Source: Kineococcus xinjiangensis (GTDB taxonomy: Bacteria; Actinomycetota; Actinomycetes; Actinomycetales; Kineococcaceae). Taken from it: 64,000 bases of DNA. Both the position numbers and the translations under genes were made by a program. The stretch spans positions 605,486-669,485 of the forward strand of contig NZ_PTJD01000001.1 of NCBI RefSeq assembly GCF_002934625.1, read 5' to 3'. The notes under the pieces are model-generated. The model saw only the letters and a list, made by a program, of their open reading frames with translations. It did not search any database and had not been told where the DNA came from. Shown here piece by piece: positions 16,881-25,729 of this stretch (the first letter of the stretch is position 1; each line of letters starts with the position of its first letter).

Positions 16881-19499
16881 ATGTCGACGCCCCGCCCCGC
16901 CTCCGTCCGCTTCGAGCACCACCAGCTCGGGCGCCCGGGGGTGGGGCGGCTCGGCGTCGGCGACACCCGGCCACGGCTGTCGTGGCAGGTTCCCGAGGCA
17001 CCCGCCGGCTACCTCCAGCTCGGCTACCGCGTCGAGGTCGCGTTCGAGCCGCCCGTCGGGCGACCGCAGACCTCGGTGCACGAGGTCCGCGGGAACGAGC
17101 AGCTCCTCGTCCCCTGGCCCGCCCGCGACCTCGCCTCCCGCGAGCGCGTGCGGGTCCGCGTGCAGGTGGAGGGGCCGGACGGGTGGGGCCCGTGGAGCGA
17201 GCCCGCCGTCCTGGAGACCGGCCTGCTGGCGGCCGGGGACTGGAGCGCGCGGTTCGTCACCGCCCCCTGGCCGGAGCGGGCGGGCACCGACCGGCGTCCG
17301 TTCCTGGTGCGCCGGGAGTTCACCCTGCCGGCCGACGCCCGCATCGCCCGCGCCCGCCTGTACCTGTCGGCGCACGGCCTGGCCGAGGCGGAGGTCAACG
17401 GCCGGCGCGCCGGCGACGAGGAGCTCACCCCCGGCTGGACCAGCTACGCGCACCGCCTGCGCTACGCCACCTTCGACGTCACCGACCTCGTGCGCCCGGG
17501 CGCCAACGCGATCGGCGTCTGGCTGGGCGACGGCTGGTGGCGCGGGCGCATCGGCTTCGAGGGCGGCGTGCACGACGTCTACGGCACCGACCTCGCCGCC
17601 CTGGTGCAGCTGGAGGTCGTGACCGCGGACGGGACCCGCCACACCATCGCCGGCGACGGCGGGTGGCAGGCCGGCCCCGGCCCCCTCCTCTTCTCCGGGC
17701 TCTACGACGGTGAGCGCTTCGACGCCCGCCTCTACGACCCGGCCTGGTCGCTGCCGGGATTCGCCGCCGCGGGCTGGGAGCCGGCGCGAACCGCGCCCCT
17801 CGACGCGGGCGTCCTGGGCGCACCGACCGGTCCCCCCGTGCGCTGCACCGAGGAACTGCGCCCCGTCGCGGTGCAGGACAAGGGGAACGGGCGCCACCTG
17901 CTCGACTTCGGGCAGAACCACTCCGGGCGGCTGCGCCTGCGCGTCGACGGCCCCGCCGGCACGGAGATCACGCTGCGGCACGCGGAGGTCCTGCAGGACG
18001 GGGAGCTGTGCGCCCGCCCGCTGCGGGAGGCCGCCGCCACCGACGTGCTCGTGCTGCCCGGCGGACCGGTGGAGTGGGAGCCCCGCTTCACGATCCACGG
18101 CTACCGCTACGCGGAGGTCTCCGGCTGGCCGGGCGACCTGGAGGACGGGGCGGTCGTCTCCCGCGTCCTGCACAGCGACATGGCGCGCACCGGCTGGTTC
18201 TCCTGCTCCGACCCCCTCGTGGACCGCCTGCACGAGAACACCGTGTGGAGCCTGCGCTCCAACTTCGTCGACCTGCCCACCGACTGCCCGCAGCGCGACG
18301 AGCGCCTCGGCTGGACCGGGGACCTGCAGGTGTTCGCGCCCACCGCCGCCTTCCTCTACGACGTCAGCGGTTTCCTGCACTCCTGGCTGGCGGATGTGGC
18401 CGCGGAGCAGGCGGAGCACGGCACCGTCCCGTTGTACGTGCCGTGGATCCCCCTCGGGCTGTGGGGGCGGTTCCCGATGGTTCCCGCTGCCGTCTGGGGG
18501 GACGTCGCCGTCCTCACCCCGGACGTGCTGCACTCCCGCACCGGCGACACGGAGGTGCTGCGGCGGCAGTACGCCAGCGCCCGCGCCTGGGTCGAGCAGG
18601 TCGCGACCACCGCGGGGCCGGACCGCATCGCCGACAAGACGTTCCAGCTCGGCGACTGGCTGGACCCCGCCGCGCCGCCGGACTCCCCCGCGCAGGCCAC
18701 CACCGAACCCGGCCTGGTGGCCACCGCCTACTTCGCGCACTCCGCGCGCAGGCTCTCCGCGGTCGCGGCCCTGCTCGGGGAGGCCTCCGACGCTCGGCGC
18801 TACGCGGACCTGGCCCAGGAGGTCGCCGCGGCCTTCGCGGGACGGTTCGTCCGCGCCGACGGGCGCCTGAGCAGCGACACGCAGACCGCCCACTCCCTGG
18901 CGCTGCTCTTCGACCTGCTGCCCGGGGACGACGCCCGCCGGGCCGCCGCGGACCGGCTCGCCGACCTGGTGCGGCAGGCGGGTGGTCGCATCGCCACCGG
19001 TTTCGCCGGCACCCCCGTCGTCACGGACGCCCTCAGCTCGACGGGCCACGTCGCGGAGGCCTACCGGCTGCTGCAGAGCACCGCCTGCCCCTCCTGGCTC
19101 TACCCCGTCACGATGGGGGCGACGACCGTCTGGGAGCGCTGGGACTCGATGCTGCCCGATGGCAGCGTCAACCCCGGCGACATGACGTCCTTCAACCACT
19201 ACGCCCTCGGTGCGGTCGCCGACTGGCTGCACCGCGTCGTCGCGGGAATCGCGCCGGACGCCCCCGGCTACCGCCGGATCCGCTTCGCCCCGCGCCCCGG
19301 CGGCACCCTCACCTCGGCCGCCGCCGCGCACCTCACGCCGTACGGGCGGGCGTCCATCAGCTGGTCGCTGGACGGCGGGCTGTTGCGGGTCGCCGTGGAG
19401 GTCCCACCGGGCGCCACGGGCGTGCTGGACCTGCCGGGCACCGAGCCGCGCGAGGTCGGGCACGGGCGCCACACCGCAGAGGTCGCCCTCCCCGCCTGA
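16881..19499 (+). CDS. Alpha-L-rhamnosidase (GH78), copy A
   Basis: An 872-residue intracellular GH78 enzyme that releases terminal alpha-L-rhamnose. Domains in order: an N-terminal Fn3-like region (1-125), the rhamnosidase N-domain with its YLSAHGLAEAEVNGRRAGDE stretch (about 160-180), a linker beta-domain, and the (alpha/alpha)6 catalytic barrel. The catalytic region DCPQRDERLGWTGD is at 468-481, and the second acidic site TTVWERWD is near 750. A C-terminal beta-sandwich ends the protein. It lacks a signal peptide. It faces a second GH78 of nearly equal length across a 103-bp gap. Confidence 0.93.
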   Translation: MSTPRPASVRFEHHQLGRPGVGRLGVGDTRPRLSWQVPEAPAGYLQLGYRVEVAFEPPVGRPQTSVHEVRGNEQLLVPWPARDLASRERVRVRVQVEGPDGWGPWSEPAVLETGLLAAGDWSARFVTAPWPERAGTDRRPFLVRREFTLPADARIARARLYLSAHGLAEAEVNGRRAGDEELTPGWTSYAHRLRYATFDVTDLVRPGANAIGVWLGDGWWRGRIGFEGGVHDVYGTDLAALVQLEVVTADGTRHTIAGDGGWQAGPGPLLFSGLYDGERFDARLYDPAWSLPGFAAAGWEPARTAPLDAGVLGAPTGPPVRCTEELRPVAVQDKGNGRHLLDFGQNHSGRLRLRVDGPAGTEITLRHAEVLQDGELCARPLREAAATDVLVLPGGPVEWEPRFTIHGYRYAEVSGWPGDLEDGAVVSRVLHSDMARTGWFSCSDPLVDRLHENTVWSLRSNFVDLPTDCPQRDERLGWTGDLQVFAPTAAFLYDVSGFLHSWLADVAAEQAEHGTVPLYVPWIPLGLWGRFPMVPAAVWGDVAVLTPDVLHSRTGDTEVLRRQYASARAWVEQVATTAGPDRIADKTFQLGDWLDPAAPPDSPAQATTEPGLVATAYFAHSARRLSAVAALLGEASDARRYADLAQEVAAAFAGRFVRADGRLSSDTQTAHSLALLFDLLPGDDARRAAADRLADLVRQAGGRIATGFAGTPVVTDALSSTGHVAEAYRLLQSTACPSWLYPVTMGATTVWERWDSMLPDGSVNPGDMTSFNHYALGAVADWLHRVVAGIAPDAPGYRRIRFAPRPGGTLTSAAAAHLTPYGRASISWSLDGGLLRVAVEVPPGATGVLDLPGTEPREVGHGRHTAEVALPA

Positions 19500-19519
19500 G
19501 GTCCGGGGCGCCCCCCCCA

Positions 19520-19574
19520 GGCGGGGACGTTGCGCGGACGACTCGCCGGTGTCGCGCCGCCGAACGTCCCCGCC
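19520..19574. repeat. 55-bp palindromic repeat, copy 3
   Basis: It has the same 12-bp inverted ends (GGCGGGGACGTT and AACGTCCCCGCC) and exactly the same 55-bp length as copies 1 and 2, with a diverged 31-bp core. It lies between the two converging rhamnosidase genes. Confidence 0.9.
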
Positions 19575-19602
19575 CCGAGCGCGCGGGCAGCGGGTGCGGG
19601 GT

Positions 19603-22224
19603 TCAGCCCCGGCCCGGGACCTCCACGTGGCGACGGCCGGCGCCGCTCGCGCAGGCCGCGGTGAAGCGGTGCGCGCCGGACCCGACGAACTCGGTGCGCC
19701 CGTCCGGCAGCACAACCCGGCCCGTGGCGCCGGTGGGGACCTGCACGGTGACGGTGAAGTGGCCCGCCGCCAGCGTCCAGCTCACCGAGGCCGTGCCGTA
19801 GGGGGTCTCGTGCCGGGCGGTGGCGGAGGTGATCCCGTCCCCGGGACGCGGGTGGAACAGGATGGAGCGGTACCCGGGCGCGTCGGGCGCCAGACCGGCG
19901 ACGACGCGGTGCAGCCAGTCGGCGACCGCACCGAGGGCGTAGTGGTTGAAGGAGGTCATGCCCCCCGGGTTCACCGTGCCGTCGGGCAGCAGGCTGTCCC
20001 AGCGCTCCCAGATCGTCGTGGCCCCGCTGAGGACGGTGTACAGCCACGACGGGCAGCCGCGCTCCAGCAGCAGCGCGTACGCCTCCTCGACGTGCCCGGT
20101 CTGGGTCAGCGCGTCGCAGATGACCGGCGTGCCCGCGAAGCCGGTCGCGATGCGGTTGCCGGCGTCGCGGACCAGCTCGGCCAGCCGCGCACCGGCGGCC
20201 TGCTGCTCCTCGCCGGAGACGAGGCCGAAGCGGATCGCCAGGGCGTAGGCGGTCTGCGCGTCGGAGGTCAGCCGCCCGTCCGGGCGCACGTGCTCGGCGA
20301 GGAACGCCTCGCGGACCTCCTCAGCCAGCTCCGCGTAGTGCTCCGCGTCGCCGTCCTCGCCGAGGATGCGCGCCGTCTCCGCCAGGTGCCGCGCCGACCA
20401 GGCGAAGTAGGCGGTGGCCACGAGGTGGCGGTCGGTGCGCGCGTCGGCGGGGTCCTCCGGCGGGGCGGCGGGGTCGAGCCAGTCGCCGAGCTGGAAGCCG
20501 GAGTTCCACAACCGCGACGGCCCGGCGAGCCGCTCGACGAGGTCCACCCATCGCCGGGCGCTGCCGTACTGGGCGGCGAGCAGGCCCAGGTCGCCGGTGC
20601 GCTCGAACAGCGTCCACGGCGTGAGGACCACGACGTCGCCCCAGACGGCGCCGGGGCGGATCGGCGTCCACTCCTCGCCGCCGGGGATGACGGGCACGTA
20701 CCAGGGCACGGTGCCGTCCTCGAGCTGCTCGGCCTCCACATCGCGCAGCCAGGACGACAGCATCCCCGTGACGTCGAAGAGGAACGCCGCGGTGGGCGCG
20801 AAGACCTGGATGTCCCCGGTCCAGCCGAGGCGCTCGTCGCGCTGGGGGCAGTCGGTGGGGATGTCGACGAAGTTGGACCGGGTGCTCCAGACGACGTTCT
20901 CGTGCAGGCGCTCCACGAGGGGGTCGGAGCAGCTGAACCAGCCGGTGCGCTCGAGGTCGGTGTGCAGCACGCGGAAGACGACGTCGCCCGGCTGCAGGGT
21001 CTCGCCGGGCCAGCCCTCCACCTGCGCGTAGCGGAAGCCGTGGATGGTGAAGGCGGGTTCCCACTCCTCGGTCCCGCCGCCGCGCAGGACGTAGGTGTCG
21101 CGCGACTCGGCCTCCCGCAACGGCCGGGTGCACAGCTCGCCGTCCTCGAGGACCTCCGCGTGGGTGAGGGTCACGACCCGGCCGGCCTCGCCGCTGACCC
21201 GGATGCGCAGCCGGCCCGCGGCGTTCTGCCCGAAGTCGAGGAGGAAACGGCCCTCACCGCGCGGCTCCACCCGCACCGGCTCGAGCTCCTGCGTGCACCG
21301 CACCGGCGGGCCGGTGGGCGCGACCAGGCGGGAGGCGTCGACGGGCGCGCTGCGCACGGGCGTCCAGGCGGAGTCGTCGAAGCCCGGCTCGGACCAGCCG
21401 TGCGGCAGCTCCCGTGCGTCGTAGCGCTCGCCCTCGTAGAGGCCGCTGAACAGGATCGGGCCGTGGGCGGCGCGCCAGTGCCCGTCGGTGGCGAGCACCG
21501 CCTCGGTGCCGTCGTCGAAGGTGACGTGGAGCTGGGCGATGAGGGCGAGGTCGGTGCCGTAGAGGTTGCGGTACCCGCCGTCGAAGCCGATCCGCCCGCG
21601 GAACCAGCCGTCGGCGAGCCAGGAGCCGATGGCGTTGCCGCCCTCCCGCAGCAGGTCGGTGACGTCGTGGGTGGAGTAGCGCAGCCGCTGCGGGTAGACC
21701 GTCCAGCCGGGGGCCAGCTCGTCGGTGCCGACCCGACGGCCGTTGACCTCGAGGCGGAAGAGGCCGTGCGCGCTGGCGTAGAGGCGCGCGGAGCGGACGG
21801 GGCGGTCGAGGACGAAGCTCCTGCGCAGCAGCGGCGGCCGGCGGTCGGAGTCGGGGTCCTCGGGCCACGCCGGGCCCACCGCGGCGGCGCGCCAGTCCTC
21901 GGGCAGCAGCAGACCCGCCTCCACCGCCGCGGGCTCCGACCACCCGGACGGGTCCTCCTCCCCCGCGCCCCAGACCCGCACCCGCACCGACGCCCTCTCG
22001 CGGGAGCGCAGCGGTGCCCACGGCCACGGCAGGAGCACCGAGTCCGGGGTGGCGGTGCGCCCGGTCGACTCGGTGGCACCGCCGCGGGTGATCTCGAACT
22101 CGTGGGCGGCGGGCAGCCAGCCGGCGGGCGCCGTGGTCCTGAAGGAGATGCGCGGGCACGGTTCGCCGGTCCCCAGGGGCTCGCGGTGGTGCTCGAACGT
22201 CGGGCGTGCGGGAACGGCGCTCAT
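19603..22224 (-). CDS. Alpha-L-rhamnosidase (GH78), copy B
   Basis: An 873-residue paralogue of copy A with the same domain order and signatures (DCPQRDERLGWTGD, GATTIWERWD, TSFNHYALGAVADWLHRVVA). The ATG at 22224 gives a length within one residue of copy A; the longer frame upstream is not needed. It lies downstream of the sugar ABC transporter on the same strand, separated by a hairpin. Two rhamnosidases with different flanking transporters suggest different rhamnosides or linkages (inference). Confidence 0.93.
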   Translation of the reverse strand: MSAVPARPTFEHHREPLGTGEPCPRISFRTTAPAGWLPAAHEFEITRGGATESTGRTATPDSVLLPWPWAPLRSRERASVRVRVWGAGEEDPSGWSEPAAVEAGLLLPEDWRAAAVGPAWPEDPDSDRRPPLLRRSFVLDRPVRSARLYASAHGLFRLEVNGRRVGTDELAPGWTVYPQRLRYSTHDVTDLLREGGNAIGSWLADGWFRGRIGFDGGYRNLYGTDLALIAQLHVTFDDGTEAVLATDGHWRAAHGPILFSGLYEGERYDARELPHGWSEPGFDDSAWTPVRSAPVDASRLVAPTGPPVRCTQELEPVRVEPRGEGRFLLDFGQNAAGRLRIRVSGEAGRVVTLTHAEVLEDGELCTRPLREAESRDTYVLRGGGTEEWEPAFTIHGFRYAQVEGWPGETLQPGDVVFRVLHTDLERTGWFSCSDPLVERLHENVVWSTRSNFVDIPTDCPQRDERLGWTGDIQVFAPTAAFLFDVTGMLSSWLRDVEAEQLEDGTVPWYVPVIPGGEEWTPIRPGAVWGDVVVLTPWTLFERTGDLGLLAAQYGSARRWVDLVERLAGPSRLWNSGFQLGDWLDPAAPPEDPADARTDRHLVATAYFAWSARHLAETARILGEDGDAEHYAELAEEVREAFLAEHVRPDGRLTSDAQTAYALAIRFGLVSGEEQQAAGARLAELVRDAGNRIATGFAGTPVICDALTQTGHVEEAYALLLERGCPSWLYTVLSGATTIWERWDSLLPDGTVNPGGMTSFNHYALGAVADWLHRVVAGLAPDAPGYRSILFHPRPGDGITSATARHETPYGTASVSWTLAAGHFTVTVQVPTGATGRVVLPDGRTEFVGSGAHRFTAACASGAGRRHVEVPGRG

Positions 22225-22255
22225 GCCGGAGGGGTCCTCACGTGTCGGAAGAGGA

Positions 22256-22289
22256 CACCGGCGGCGGCCGACCACGGCCGCCGCCGGTG
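22256..22289 (-). terminator. Hairpin between ABC permease and rhamnosidase B
   Basis: A perfect 14-bp stem (22256-22269 with 22276-22289) with a 6-nt loop sits 10 nt after the permease stop and 32 nt before the rhamnosidase start on the same strand. It could lower readthrough into the enzyme gene rather than stop it fully. Confidence 0.65.
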
Positions 22290-22299
22290 CAGGAGGGGA

Positions 22300-23196
22300 T
22301 CAGCCCTTGACCGCGCCGCCGGCGAGGCCGGCCATGATGCGCTTGTTCAGGACGAGGTAGATGGCCAGCAGCCCGAAGACGTTCATGCAGATCGCGGCGA
22401 ACAGCGGCCCGTAGTCGGTCGCCCCGAACTGGCCGTTGAAGTTCAGCAGCCCGACCTGAACGGTGCGTAGCTCGGTGGAGTTGGTGAAGGTCAGCGCGAT
22501 CAGCAGGTCGTTCCAGATGAAGAAGAACTGCACCAGTGCGACGGTGAACACGGCGTTGCGCACCATCGGGAAGCCGATGGACACGAAGGCGCGCAGCACC
22601 GTCGCCCCGTCGATCGCGGCGGCCTCGAAGACCTCGCGCGGGATGGCCCGGAAGTACGTCGCCATCATGAACACCGTCAGGGGCAGGCCCGTGGCGGTGT
22701 ACGTGATGATCAGCGGCCACAGCGAGCCGGTGAGCCCGAGCTGGAAGTAGGCGCTGAACAGCGGCAGCAGGATCATCTGGCCCGGCACCATGATGCCGGC
22801 GAGGAAGATCAGCAGGACGGTGCCGCGGCCCTTCCAGACGAGGACCTCCAGCGCGAAGCCGGCCGCCACCCCCAGGACGATGATCAGTGCCAGGGACGGC
22901 GCGACGGCGAGGACGCTGTTGCGCAGGTAGAGCCCGATGTTGCCGGTCGTCCACGCCTCGGCGTAGTTCCCCCAGGCCAGCGACGAGGGCAGCGACCAGA
23001 AGGGCTCCTCGACGAACTCCCGCCGGGTCTTGAACGAGCTGAGCAGCAGCCACACCAGCGGGTAGACCTCGATGACGAGGATGACCGCGATGAGGGCCCG
23101 GACGGGCAGGCGCCGCAGGAACCCGCGGCTGCGGCGGACGGGTGCGGGCGGCGGGACGGGGCGCACGCTGCGCTCCGGCGCGAGGACTGCGGACAT
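22300..23196 (-). CDS. Sugar ABC transporter permease, MalG type
   Basis: A 298-residue inner-membrane permease of the CUT1 group with six membrane segments. The cytoplasmic EAA loop reads EAAAIDGATVLRAFVSIGFP and should contact the shared ATPase. Its ATG lies 2 nt after the stop of the MalF-type permease. No ATPase gene is present nearby, which is usual for CUT1 systems that share an MsiK-like ATPase encoded elsewhere. Confidence 0.92.
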   Translation of the reverse strand: MSAVLAPERSVRPVPPPAPVRRSRGFLRRLPVRALIAVILVIEVYPLVWLLLSSFKTRREFVEEPFWSLPSSLAWGNYAEAWTTGNIGLYLRNSVLAVAPSLALIIVLGVAAGFALEVLVWKGRGTVLLIFLAGIMVPGQMILLPLFSAYFQLGLTGSLWPLIITYTATGLPLTVFMMATYFRAIPREVFEAAAIDGATVLRAFVSIGFPMVRNAVFTVALVQFFFIWNDLLIALTFTNSTELRTVQVGLLNFNGQFGATDYGPLFAAICMNVFGLLAIYLVLNKRIMAGLAGGAVKG

Positions 23197-23198
23197 GC

Positions 23199-24083
23199 TC
23201 AGGCCTCCGTGAGGTCGCGGCGCGAGGAGCGGAAGACGAAGACGGTGACCAGCAGGCACAGGACGGTCAGCAGCAGCGCGATGGTGCTGCCGTAGCCGTA
23301 CTCGCCGTAGTTGAACGACGTCTGGTACATGTACAGCGTCAGGGGGGTGGTGGCGTTGCCCGGGCCGCCGCCGGTGAGCGCGACGATCGTGTCGAACACC
23401 TTCAGCGTGCCGTTGATGCTGAAGATGAGCGAGGAGAGCAGCACCGGGAGGGACAGCGGCAGCACGATGCGCCAGATGAGCGTGAGGCCCGTGGCCCCGT
23501 CCAGCCGGCCGGCCTCCAGCAGCTCCTCGGGGATGTCGAGGAGGCCGGTGTAGAGCAGCACGGCGTAGAAGCCCATCGAGCGCCACAGGTCCATGAGCAC
23601 GATGACGGCGAAGGACGTGCCGGCGGTGCCGAACCAGTCCACGGCGCCGATGCCGACCGCTCCGAGGAGGGAGTTGACCAGCCCCTCCTGGGGCGCGATC
23701 TGGAACATCTTCTGGAACAGCAGCGCCACCGCCACCGTGGGCAGGACGACCGGGAAGAAGACGAGGGTGCGGATGACGCTGGAGCCGTTCTTCAGGACGA
23801 AGACGTAGAGCAGCGCGAGCAGGTAGCCCAGCAGGATCTGGCCCACCGTCACCACCGCGGCGTACTTCACGGTGAACCAGAGCGCCTGCCGGACGGCCGG
23901 GTCGTTCGCCAGCTTCACGAAGTTGTCCGCACCGACGTAGGTGAAGCCGATGATGGCGTTGCCGCTGAAGAGCGTGTACCCCAGCGACCACAGCACCGGC
24001 AGCAGCATGGCGACGGAGTACACGAGGAGGGCGGGGCCGAGCAGGACGGCGATCGCCTTCCTGTCGCCGAGGATGTCGTTCAT
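23199..24083 (-). CDS. Sugar ABC transporter permease, MalF type
   Basis: A 294-residue CUT1 permease with six membrane segments, the EAA loop EAGRLDGATGLTLIWRIVLP and the downstream FDTIVALTGGGPGNATTPL stretch typical of MalF/UgpA partners. It forms the channel with the next gene. It follows the binding-protein gene after a 78-bp gap. Confidence 0.92.
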   Translation of the reverse strand: MNDILGDRKAIAVLLGPALLVYSVAMLLPVLWSLGYTLFSGNAIIGFTYVGADNFVKLANDPAVRQALWFTVKYAAVVTVGQILLGYLLALLYVFVLKNGSSVIRTLVFFPVVLPTVAVALLFQKMFQIAPQEGLVNSLLGAVGIGAVDWFGTAGTSFAVIVLMDLWRSMGFYAVLLYTGLLDIPEELLEAGRLDGATGLTLIWRIVLPLSLPVLLSSLIFSINGTLKVFDTIVALTGGGPGNATTPLTLYMYQTSFNYGEYGYGSTIALLLTVLCLLVTVFVFRSSRRDLTEA

Positions 24084-24161
24084 GTGCGGTGCGGAACCTT
24101 TCGCTCCATGGTGCGGGGGCGCCCGCCGTCGCGGCAGGCACCCCCTCTCTGTCTCAGTGCC

Positions 24162-25481
24162 TCACCGGGCGTCGAGGTCGGTCTGCACCAGCTCCATGAA
24201 CTCCTGCGCGGACAGGGTGCCGCTGACGAGCGGGGCGGCGTTGGTCTGGCTGGTGTCGGTGGCCTTGGTGGGGAAGTGGGCCTCGAACCACAGGACCGTC
24301 TCGTCGGTGGAGGCGATCTTGTCCTGGACCATCTTGGTCAGGTCGTCGACCGGGGCGTCGCTGTCCGCGACGAAGCCGGAGATCGACTGCTTCTCCTCCA
24401 GCAGGGCGGAGCCGTAGTTGTCGGCGATGCAGCCGAGCCAGGCGCCCGCGTTCTCGTCGTAGGCCTTCTCGGACATGGTCATCGGGAGGCCGACGTTGGA
24501 GGGGAGCTGGTCGATGCTGCCCTTGCCGCCCGCGACCGCGGGGAAGGGCATGAAGCCGACGTTCTCGACACCGATCTGGTTCTGCTCGGGGTCGGTGAAG
24601 TTGCCCAGCGCCCAGCTGCCCATGTACATCATGCCGGTCTCGCCGCCGAGGAACTGCGCCATCGCGGTGTCGTAGTCGATGCTGCCGACACCCTGACCGA
24701 ACCAGCCCTTCGCGCCCAGGTCCGCGACGGCCTGGGCCGCGGCGACGTACTCGGGGTCGGTGAGCTTCGCCTCGCCGGCGGCGACCTCGTCCATCGCGTC
24801 CGGGCCGAGGGAGCGGAAGAGGTAGCCGCTGATCATGCGGGTGATCGGCCAGCCCTGCTCGCCGGAGGCCGCGAACGGCTGCACACCGGCGGCCTGGAGC
24901 TTCTCGGAGGCGGCGACGAGCTCGTCCCACGTGGTGGGGACCGCGATCCCGTTGTCCGCGAAGATCTTCTTGTTGTACCAGATGCCCTCGACGTTGTACT
25001 CGTACGGCAGGGCGTTGAAGCCGCCGTAGAGGGACTCGATCGTGGCGATCGCGGCAGGCTGGACCTTGTCGAGCTTGCCGAGGTCGGTCAGCGCCTTCTC
25101 GAAGTCGACGACGTGACCGTTCTCGGCGAGCTGCTTCGTCAGGGCCGGGGAGCTGCCGGCGGCGAACTGCTCCGGCAGGGCGTTCTGGCCGGCGAGGAGC
25201 TGGAGCTTCTGGTCGAGCTGCTTCTGGGGAACGGTCTCGATCTTCAGCGGGGCGGCGTCGTCGGCCGTCTTGCACTCGGCCTGGCTCAGCGTCTCCAGCA
25301 TCGCGGGCACCGTGGCGTTCTCGGTGTTGACCAGGAAGTCGAAGCTCCCCGCGCCACCGGCGGCGCCGCCGCTCGTCTCGCTGTCGCCGCCACCGCACGC
25401 GGTCAGCGCGAGTGCGCTGACGCCCAGGGCCGCGACCAGGGGGGCCGTGCGGGAACGCCCGCGGCGCACCTGTCCTGCCAT
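24162..25481 (-). CDS. Sugar ABC transporter substrate-binding lipoprotein
   Basis: A 439-residue solute-binding protein with a basic N-terminus, hydrophobic stretch and lipobox ALTAC (Cys29), followed by a Gly/Ser linker. It should capture an oligosaccharide or glycoside at the cell surface. The ATG is chosen because GAGGAGGAAC lies at the right distance; the overlapping GTG three bases upstream is too close. Two LacI-type operators lie directly upstream. The neighbouring rhamnosidase suggests a rhamnose-containing ligand. Confidence 0.92.
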   Translation of the reverse strand: MAGQVRRGRSRTAPLVAALGVSALALTACGGGDSETSGGAAGGAGSFDFLVNTENATVPAMLETLSQAECKTADDAAPLKIETVPQKQLDQKLQLLAGQNALPEQFAAGSSPALTKQLAENGHVVDFEKALTDLGKLDKVQPAAIATIESLYGGFNALPYEYNVEGIWYNKKIFADNGIAVPTTWDELVAASEKLQAAGVQPFAASGEQGWPITRMISGYLFRSLGPDAMDEVAAGEAKLTDPEYVAAAQAVADLGAKGWFGQGVGSIDYDTAMAQFLGGETGMMYMGSWALGNFTDPEQNQIGVENVGFMPFPAVAGGKGSIDQLPSNVGLPMTMSEKAYDENAGAWLGCIADNYGSALLEEKQSISGFVADSDAPVDDLTKMVQDKIASTDETVLWFEAHFPTKATDTSQTNAAPLVSGTLSAQEFMELVQTDLDAR

Positions 25482-25510
25482 CACAGTTCCTCCTCGAAGT
25501 GTGGAGCGCC

Positions 25511-25524
25511 TTGAAACGCTTCAA
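25511..25524. promoter_or_regulatory. LacI-type operator 1 (TTGAAACGCTTCAA)
   Basis: A near-perfect 14-bp palindrome with 6-bp arms, close to known LacI-family operators. It lies 30 bp before the start of the binding-protein gene. The same 13-bp core recurs 66 bp further right. Confidence 0.75.
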
Positions 25525-25576
25525 CCGAAGGTAGGCAGGCGTTGCCCGCACTGTCAACGCGCTTCGCTCCGATCGA

Positions 25577-25590
25577 TTGAAACGCTTCAT
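25577..25590. promoter_or_regulatory. LacI-type operator 2 (TTGAAACGCTTCAT)
   Basis: It shares 13 of 14 bases with operator 1. The pair sits in the divergent gap between the transporter and the lacI-type gene, which fits cooperative binding or looping by that regulator. Confidence 0.75.
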
Positions 25591-25729
25591 AACGATCCGG
25601 TGACGTGCCTCGCGCTCCCTCGGACGCGGGCACCGCCGACATGGACGCGGGCAGGACGTGGGAACCGGCGTGGCAGGATGAGCGGCAGCGGCGTCGAGAT
25701 CGCGACGCCACGACCGTCTGCGGGGAGCT

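Noticed and set aside
15354..19715. A 1453-codon open frame antisense to the MFS and rhamnosidase genes
   Set aside because: It has no recognisable domain and crosses several real genes and their gaps; it is an artefact of GC-rich coding.
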